Below are positions 57,240-64,000 of a stretch of DNA of 64,000 bases, piece by piece. The stretch is from Isoetes taiwanensis (lineage: Eukaryota > Streptophyta > Lycopodiopsida > Isoetales > Isoetaceae). The position numbers were made by a program, and so were the translations under genes. Location of the stretch: contig JAJEKV010000109.1 of NCBI GenBank assembly GCA_021234155.1, forward strand, positions 2,534,738 through 2,598,737. Direction: 5' to 3'. Below the pieces are notes generated by a model. That model made no database searches. It saw only the letters and a list, made by a program, of their open reading frames with translations, and was not told the DNA's origin. Numbering within the stretch: position 1 is the first letter of the stretch; the number at the start of each line of letters is the position of its first letter.

Positions 57240-57701
57240 ATAATGTGGGCTTTGGCTTTGTACGAATGGTGCTTCCAGCCACAGAAACCTCAGTAACAAT
57301 CGTCAACATTGCTTTTGCCGCTGCAATTTGTATGCATGTCAGTGGTAATGGCATATTATTGAACTATATTGAAGTTAACAAAAAAGTAATAGCGTCTACA
57401 TTTATTCTGATATTATACACAAAAGTCCAACAGTACAAAATGCAAAACCTTAGTAGTTTCTACTTTCATACATGACAAGATGCAAGACCTTAACGACTAT
57501 CATTCCAATATTATACTTAGAATTCCTAGGATTAATTCCTACTTCATACATGAAAGGGATGTAAATTACATAGCAGAGAAGATGCAAAACCCTGGTGATT
57601 TTTATCTGATGCCACCGCAACTATCAGAGCCAGATGCTCATCAGGAAATAATGACCTCAAAGTATCTGCTAAGGCTGCTGCTGATGCTTCTGTATGTGCT
57701 T
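57240..57701 (-). pseudogene. Dihydrofolate/folylpolyglutamate synthase fragment, two exons
   Basis: Exon-like block 1 (57701 to about 57565, after a TTTCATGCAG acceptor) reads AHTEASAAALADTLRSLFPD then LALIVAVASDKNHQGFA. Block 2 (about 57323-57240, after AAATTGCAG) reads AKAMLTIVTEVSVAGSTIRT. Together they match the C-terminal ligase domain of plant folate synthases (HTxxSAxAL, then ASDKDHxxFA, then TEVxxAG). The catalytic N-terminal exons are absent, so it is a fragment of a folate-biosynthesis gene. Confidence 0.65.
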
Positions 57702-58031
57702 CTGCATGAAATTCAACCACCCACATGTTGCTTTTGTGGGACTAGTCAGTAAAAATGTACAAAGGTAAGCCCGGAGAAAAGTCGGGCCAAGTCAAAAGAT
57801 CTGTATGGGTCCCTTGAGATACTTCATATGTCATCAGTCAGTCTCTGATACAGTGGCACTGCAAGCTGGTACCAGGTCTTCAGATCAGCTTGTTTCTATT
57901 TTTGGACACCAAACATATGCAGCTTACAGTCTAAGATTGAAAAATCCTAGTAATCAGAAGGAGGTCCTTAAATAAGTGCTCTGATAATCCTTAATTGGAT
58001 ATACCGAGTTTTATGAACAAAATAGAAGCAT

Positions 58032-58247
58032 CTAGGCTAAAGTTTCAGCAAATACATGTCTTAAACCTTCATCAAAATGCGGTTTAATGGTAGCTAGTGC
58101 ACCTCCAAGCATAATATCAAACTGGACTTCATTGCCTAATATGTTTGTGCGAATACGTTTTCCTTCAGCCCGATCTGCTGGAATAGCACATGCACTTATA
58201 ATACTCACATATGTCGCAATTCCTGCTTTGATGCCCTCGACATTCAT
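58032..58247 (-). pseudogene. Pentatricopeptide repeat fragment
   Basis: A 71-codon frame reads VEGIKAGIATYVSIISACAI, then ADRAEGKRIRTNILG and FDIMLGGALATIKPH, the L and S repeat consensus of plant PLS-class PPR proteins (TYVSIxSACA, EGKxIHxxIxxxG, VxxGxALxxMYAKCG). The tyrosine-lysine-cysteine part is degraded. Intact relatives edit or process organelle RNA; this is an isolated piece. Confidence 0.75.
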
Positions 58248-58397
58248 TTGCTGGAAAAGCTTGTAGCCTGTCTAAACTGCAAACATTCCAATCATCTGCC
58301 CAAGATACCTCTCAAGATACCTCTCCGGTTAGCCGGTTTCGAGAGCGGCTGCCCACCAACAGAAGTGACCGAGCATTTACAGCCAATCATAAGTTTT

Positions 58398-58510
58398 TAG
58401 CAGTCACCAGCATATCCTAGGGATATTCTAGCATATACCTAGGATATGCCAAAAGCCCACATAAACAAGGGTTTGCCCCCCTAGGGGCAACCCAAAAATG
58501 CCATTGATCT
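58398..58510 (-). repeat. Inverted-repeat partner, right
   Basis: This is the reverse complement of 52420-52545 (GCAGTCACC, AGGATATGCC, GGGTTTGCCCCCC, GGCAACCCAAAAA). It closes the gene-fragment cluster on the right. Confidence 0.75.
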
Positions 58511-59318
58511 AGCAACAACATTTTATCTCCTAGGTGCACAATGATGGTCCACCATAATAATGCATAAAAAAATCATACAAATCAATTTTTTGAAGCACGA
58601 CAATATGTGCCATGCAACAAGAAAGGAAATGCCCAAGAGAATACAACAAATTAACTCCAATAATGAAAAGAAAATAATAGTATTAGGGGGACTGAGTGGA
58701 GATCGATTTTAAATCGAGGTTGATGTCAAAAGCATAGCCAAAATGGATAAAGAGGGCAAGCACAAATGACTGGATTAAAAACCACGACTCATTGAATTGG
58801 CAGCGGTGAAGCTTGTTCTAATATGAGAGGATCAAAAACATAAGTTGGCAAGAGGAGCTCAGTTAAAGCTATCTATTATGAGAGGATAACAACATAAGTA
58901 GAAGAGATGAGGCCCGTGAACTGTACGATGACTACAAGATAAGAAGCATACGCTAGCGGGAATATTAAACTTAACCAACTAAAGCTAAAAACAAAATGGG
59001 TTAGCGGGAATATTAAACTTAAGCAACTAAAGCTAAAAACAAATGGATTGACAATACCATAGCTCGAACCCTCATCCATAAGGTGACAAACCTACACCTT
59101 AACAACAACACTATTTTTTTACATTTATTATTATGTAAAATGGAATTCCTATAAAGATATAAAATGGGAAAAGGGCAACTAAACTTGTCTATGCAAAATC
59201 CGAACAGCAGAAGCGAGCGCAGAGCGCACCTGGAGAAAATGGAGGAGCATGCATGGCCAGATTAAGAACAGTTAAAATTGATGGAGTATGCCGAGATGAG
59301 ATGATTTGTTAGAGTAAG
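58511..59318. other. Spacer with a 48-bp tandem repeat
   Basis: A unit beginning TAGCGGGAATATTAAACTTA occurs at 58954 and 59002. No gene is supported. Confidence 0.5.
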
Positions 59319-59961
59319 CTGAATTGTCCAAGTCTCTATGAATTGATTCTATGCCGGCGAATCCTCCCTGCATGCAACCAAATACCACAAAGAGAGATAC
59401 CAGGGCCGCCTTCAAACCGTTGATGTCACTGTGAGGAAAGCAACCGGCTGTTATCTGTGCAAAATACAAAAAGCAATCGAGGGATTCCATCTGAAAACAC
59501 AATCTGGACCAGAGATGCATGCGAGAAACGCTACTCCTTCAATTGACATGCATAAATCAGCCAACATGCATGAGGCAATTGTGCTAAGGAAGAATGAATC
59601 ACGCCTGCAAAATGCATAGAAAACTGGCAAAGCAAGATGAATACTTCCAAGATGCCTGAGCTGCCCAAATCTCTATGAATTGATTCGATTCTGATGAATC
59701 CGCCCTGCATGCCACAAAATACCACAAAGAAAGATACCAGGGCCGCCTTCAAACCATTGGTATCCCTGTGAGGAAATCAACCGTCTGCTATTTGTGCAAA
59801 ATACGAAAAGCAATCGAGGGATTCCATCCGAAAAAAGAAATCTGGACTAGAGATGCATGCGAGAAAGGCTACTGCTTCAATTGAAATGCACAAATCAGCC
59901 AGCATTCACGAAGAAATTGTGCGAAGGAAGAATAAATCACGCCTCTTCGTAGCATGCAAAG
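59319..59961. repeat. 337-bp tandem duplication
   Basis: Two units (from 59319 and 59656) share TCTCTATGAATTGATTC, ATACCAGGGCCGCCTTCAAA, AAGCAATCGAGGGATTCCAT and GAGATGCATGCGAGAAA. On the minus strand each encodes a similar hydrophobic start (KAALVS.FVVF..MQGGF..IES), resembling a signal peptide, without a downstream domain. Confidence 0.85.
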
Positions 59962-60000
59962 CAAAAAAAATTCTTTCAAGAAACCATGAGAAAGAGCAAG

Positions 60001-60110
60001 CGAAAAGGGAAGGAAAGAGGAAAAGCAATCTAAAAGGGAAGAAAAGAGGAAGAGCAATCTAAAGAGGAAGAAAAGAGAATGAGCAATCTCAAAGGGAAGA
60101 AAAGAGGATG
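60001..60110. repeat. Purine-rich tandem repeat
   Basis: Units of about 25-30 bp reading AAAGGGAAGAAAAGAGGAAG with AGCAATCT spacers are repeated about four times. Confidence 0.75.
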
Positions 60111-60284
60111 GATAGAGCCAAAGGAAGCAATGGGCAAGGAAGAGACGTTGCTATGAGAAGACGTCGATAACCAAACATAATAAGAATGAATAGTGCATAT
60201 ATAGCTGCTCGTCCTTTCCCAGAATGCCGATCCGATGGCTCGGATCGATGCCTATTATTGCTAAAGTTTTTCTATCAAAAACCC

Positions 60285-60440
60285 TTCAGGGCGGAGTTTT
60301 TTAATCCTGAACAGTAATAAGTCGATTGTCCTTTGTTTGTTTGTTTGTATATGTGATTGTTTGTTCTCATAGGCTATTTGGTCTTCTTGGGCGACAGAAG
60401 AAAATTCAATCCAATTCAATTTAACTAAATTCAATCTCTG
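60285..60440 (+). repeat. LINE 3' tail motif
   Basis: GGGCGGAGTTTTTTAA, CAGTAATAAG, then TTTGGTCTTCTTGGGCGACA and an AATTCAATCCAATTCAA end resemble 12300-12425. This is an isolated LINE tail. Confidence 0.55.
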
Positions 60441-61929
60441 CAACTGCACGAGGCAATCAAACTTATCTTATGAAATTCTAACATGTGAAAACATATTCTA
60501 ACATACTATTCTAGAAGAAACACCATAATTAAAGCCTTCCAAATAAGATGGCCCTTCGCATCTGCCCTGGTTGGTGTTTGTAAATAGGCTCTTTTAAATC
60601 GATGCCCTCCATTTTTGTAAATGTATATGCTTGGATGCCTTTCAATTTTTTATCACATGAATGCTATATTTTCTTTTGTAATTGTGATGGCACATTTAAC
60701 ATCTTCCATCTGGCTTCGTTTTGGCCAAATCAGAAGCCTATAAGAATAGGTATCCAAGCTAGATATATGAGAATGCATTATGCAATTGTGGAATCATACA
60801 AATTTGCTAAGTGCATGTAATTTTTTTTACCTAAACTTTCTTAATATATGTATTTTATACCTATAAAATGCCTGCAATCTTCTGCACATAGAGAGGACAC
60901 ACTTAATTACCTCAGAAGGAACATTCATAAAAATGTGTGCCATCTCTTCTATATATAGAAATCGAGTTACTTACCTCCTAAGGGAAGTTTAAAATAGGAG
61001 AAGCACAAAGGCTCTAGAGGAATGCATATTTCCTTAAGTTAAATGAATGGAACCTAACATATAGTTTAATGGTAAGTTTCCAAATGACCATTGCCAACAT
61101 GTTATGAGGCATGCTAGAAATCATCTGCCAGGAATCATAATGGCATTAGGATTATCAAGCAACTGGCTAACATTATGCTCTACTTCATCAGCAGTTTTAA
61201 GAATCATACAAACATAATGCGCTTTGGCTGGGGTAACAAAATAATGCTAGTCATGGAACACAAGTAATTGCCATCTTCATGCAGCAAACGCTAATGAAAG
61301 TAAATATGTATGGATTTATACCTTTACCAGTGAACTACCCAATCATTTGTACGACCTTTGTTATCCTATCCATTCTGGCAATGTGCTGCAATTATGGTCT
61401 TGAATGACATGTGTGCATTATATCAAAGACAGCAAGGGAATTAATACATCTCCATTACATGAAAATAAGAGCAGTATTCACATTTTCGTCGATCTCGAAT
61501 TGAACTCTAGAAATATATCCATGATGCATTGCATCCACTCAAGTGATGCTAAATTGCCGTAAGCCTCTAAAATGATAAGGAGAGTGGTTGTTTTGGTTGG
61601 AGGGCATTGAGATGCATTCTTATAACTAGCTAAACTGAGATGAAACATTAGGAGGAAGCAACTGCCTTCCTAAATCTAAAACATCACAACACAACATTCA
61701 ATAAAAATTAGCCCCAACCAGTTCATCCATGCATAACATCAAACACCAGCACTACTGAAACGCTTAAGATCTATGTAGAAGGCATTTACGACTGCTTGTG
61801 TTGAAGTGCTAAAGTTCCTATTCAAGTCTAAACAATCCATAATGTTAAACTTCACTATCAATTGTGCCACTTCAATTTGGTAGAGCAACAACTACTTCAA
61901 CACCATATAGCCTCTATCAGAACCCCCAC
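60441..61929. other. AT-rich spacer, nothing recognised
   Basis: No supported gene, RNA or repeat. Base composition changes sharply to GC-rich at about 61930. Confidence 0.5.
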
Positions 61930-64000
61930 TATGCCAGCCCCTCGCCGTCCTCAGTTGAGACTAGATTATGAGCAGGCATAGGACTACGCCGAGATGCTCA
62001 TGGACGCCCTCCCAGTAATTCTGCGGACCTCCACACTAGAAGCGTGAGGCAGACCGGTGACCGCTATTACGCGGGATCACGGTGGGCCGAGGTGCTTTGG
62101 CGTACCCAGCGTCGCCGCTCGCCGGTCGACAACATTCCCAGCATAACCGATGGTTTGATGCGGAGTGTAAGCATAGCGGCGGCTCCGTCACGATGCGGAT
62201 CCGGTACGCTTGCGGGGCCACCACCACGATCGCGCCCATCCGAAAGGAGACAAAGGCGCGGTACCTTGCCGGGCATCGGGGAGATGTTAGGCCCTCTTTG
62301 GACACTCATCCTCGAACCTTTTGGTAGCGAGAGTGCTTGAAGGCCAGCCCAGCTCTACGGGGGACATCACACCGAGGCGGTGGGAGCGATACTTGCGGCG
62401 GACTCTGTGACCCACCCGAGAACGCGTGCGCCCATACCCCCACGGGATGGCCCCATTGGTTCTCGTGGAGGAGGATGTTGAGGAGGGCTGCGAACGGTGG
62501 CTAATGGGAAGGTGACCTCGATGGTATGCGGCCGGAGTTACTCAAATGGGCCGGGGCCGTCGCTTGTGCGGTCCTCACTACCCCATTCAACGAGCATTGC
62601 GGGAAGGTCTCCCCGACAATGGACCCAAGCAGGGGTTGTTCCCATTCACAAGGGGCGACCCACCTTTGTCCGACCAATTACCGGACGATCATGGTCGATT
62701 CGGTATTTGCCAAACCTGTTGGTGGCATTCTCGAAAGCAGCGATTGACCGGGCGAGGCGGCTAGATGTGCGAGCCCTCACGCAGCGGGGCTTTAGACCCC
62801 GCCACTCAACGATTGACCATATCTTTACTAATCGCGGGGGCGATTGAAGACGGCCGGAATCATCGGCGGGACTTGTATTCTTTGCTTTGTGGACTTCGCG
62901 AAGGCTTTTGATCTGATTCCCGGGAAAAGCGTAGGCTAGGCTAGCGTGCGTTGGGGCTCCCGCTTTTGTGCGAGAATGCCATATCTACGAGGTTGTATGA
63001 GAGTTGTTTTGGCGGGGATGCAACAAGCCAGGCCAAGCATTCACCCGATAGTATCGGGTCGGCGGGGTTGCCCCCCTCTCGCCAATACTTTTGGCCTCTA
63101 CATTGTCGGTTAGAGCCTTGGCTTACTAAGCATGGGGGATGGCATACGGCTTTTGCACGGGTCATCCGCCCGGCTCATCTATGCGGGCGATGTTGGCTGT
63201 GGCCCACACCCCGAAGCTATGCGGTCTCTCACGGATGCCCTAGACACATTTTGTCGGACTCTGAGACATCTTGGCGTGAATCGGCCAAGACCCGGTGGTT
63301 CTCATATCCTCTTCACATCACCCCATGCCTCCTGCACTCACATATGGGGGACGGCGACTGTGGGCGTCCACGCCCACCTACAAGTACCTAGGGGTGGAGT
63401 TCCCCTCCTCCAGCTCTTTGGGAGGCGTCTATCCGCTTGCTTGGGGTGACGCTTGAGCTAGAGCGCTTTATGCCATGCGGAACAACCAGATCCAAAGCGA
63501 GCTCTATGATTGGGGCCATCGGTCACATCATTCCGGCATCGGGTCGAGCCCTGTCCTACATGCAGACGGGTCGAGGTTTGGGGCTCCTGGCGGTCTCTTT
63601 GGCGACCTGGAATGACTTGGGCAGGTGCGAAGGCATTTTTGGCACGCACTTGGGGTGAAACCTTCAAACCCCTATCGATTCTCGCTGCGGGGAAATTGAT
63701 TCTTTACGCTTCAGCCGGGGAAACCCTTGATAGACACATCGTCTATTTTGAGAGAAAGTGGTTACTATGGGTGATGCTCGGCCCCGCACCTGGCTTACAC
63801 CTGTGGCAATGGGTCCGCGGCTTAGGGCCTGTTGGAGGGTAAGAGAGATCGATGGTTCGCCAGATGGAACGCGCTGGTGAGCAACATGAGATCGCGTCAG
63901 TGGACAACGGTCGATCGTGACAGCCTGCGGGAGTACCTAGATGCTTGTTTCCTTGGCAAGCTCTATGGGACCCCGGCGCTCTAGAGCAGGTCAAAACGGC
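61930..64000 (+). pseudogene. GC-rich LINE ORF2 (reverse transcriptase to C-terminus), runs off window
   Basis: Plus-strand frames, with many shifts, trace a LINE polyprotein. RPQLRLDYEQA is at 61945, then WFDAECKHSGG (62150), RYACGATTTIAPIRKETKAR (62200), DGMRPELLKWAGAV (62515), NYRTIMVDSVFAKPVGGIL (62675), RGFRPRHSTIDHIF (62790) and TYKYLGVEF (63380). LVSNMRSRQWTTVDRDSLRE, then YLDACFLGKLYG, follow at 63875-63970. The same late blocks appear in copies A and B, so it is one LINE class, but this copy is much richer in G+C. The YADD catalytic core falls in a badly shifted stretch (about 63150-63200). The 3' end lies beyond 64000. Confidence 0.85.

Overview
This is a repeat-dominated stretch of a nuclear plant genome. 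Plant origin is shown by an intact two-exon WAV3-type RING/von Willebrand A E3 ligase gene, by fragments of plant subtilase, PPR, TPR and folate-synthase genes, and by Ty1/copia, Ty3/gypsy and LINE families with plant-type primer binding sites. The TE-rich layout suggests a large-genome land plant. A fern or another non-flowering lineage is my guess, and it is weakly supported.

Layout. 0.5-9.7 kb: a decayed Ty1/copia element on the minus strand (165-bp LTR and primer site at 9.5-9.7 kb). It is interrupted by a roughly 553-bp DNA transposon with an 8-bp target duplication and by a roughly 2.9-kb insertion that starts with a long-TIR MITE. 9.7-15.8 kb: microsatellites and two LINE 3' halves. 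15.8-18.0 kb: the WAV3-like gene (minus strand, 689 residues after splicing), the only clearly intact host gene. 18.4-21.3 kb: a 2.9-kb palindrome directly upstream of it, with a perfect 30-bp hairpin in its spacer. 21.7-23.2 and 36.6-37.6 kb: LINE remnants in mirror orientation.

23.3-36.4 kb: a full-length 13.1-kb chromodomain-bearing Ty3/gypsy element (chromovirus, minus strand) with 1.6-1.7 kb LTRs, a tRNA-iMet primer site and a polypurine tract. Between its primer site and gag lie about 4.5 kb of extra coding sequence, which ordinary chromoviruses lack. The first extra ORF is an uninterrupted 414-residue protein whose last ~100 residues are a near-canonical histone H3 fold. They are fused behind a novel N-terminal domain, a coiled coil and a basic ARKS-containing linker. 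A second, frameshifted ORF seems to share the N-terminal domain and ends in a different basic tail, and a short acidic third ORF follows. A retroelement carrying both a chromodomain integrase and its own histone H3 is the standout observation of the window.

37.9-48.9 kb: a second full-length Ty3/gypsy element (minus strand, 2.48-kb LTRs, perfect GTCCC target duplication, tRNA-Gln-type primer site), with a second RNase H-like segment between protease and reverse transcriptase. 49-52.2 kb: an ATCT microsatellite, an L1-type LINE remnant, a second copy of the 4-kb MITE family, and a small TIR element between long direct repeats. 52.4-58.5 kb: fragments of four unrelated host gene families bracketed by inverted copies of a ~100-bp repeat, suggesting gene-fragment capture. 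58.5-61.9 kb: tandem duplications and AT-rich spacer. 61.9-64 kb: a GC-rich LINE running off the window.

Most TE reading frames are broken by small indels. Differences between repeat copies recur at CAG/CTG versus CG-type positions, so part of the damage may be consensus error rather than decay.
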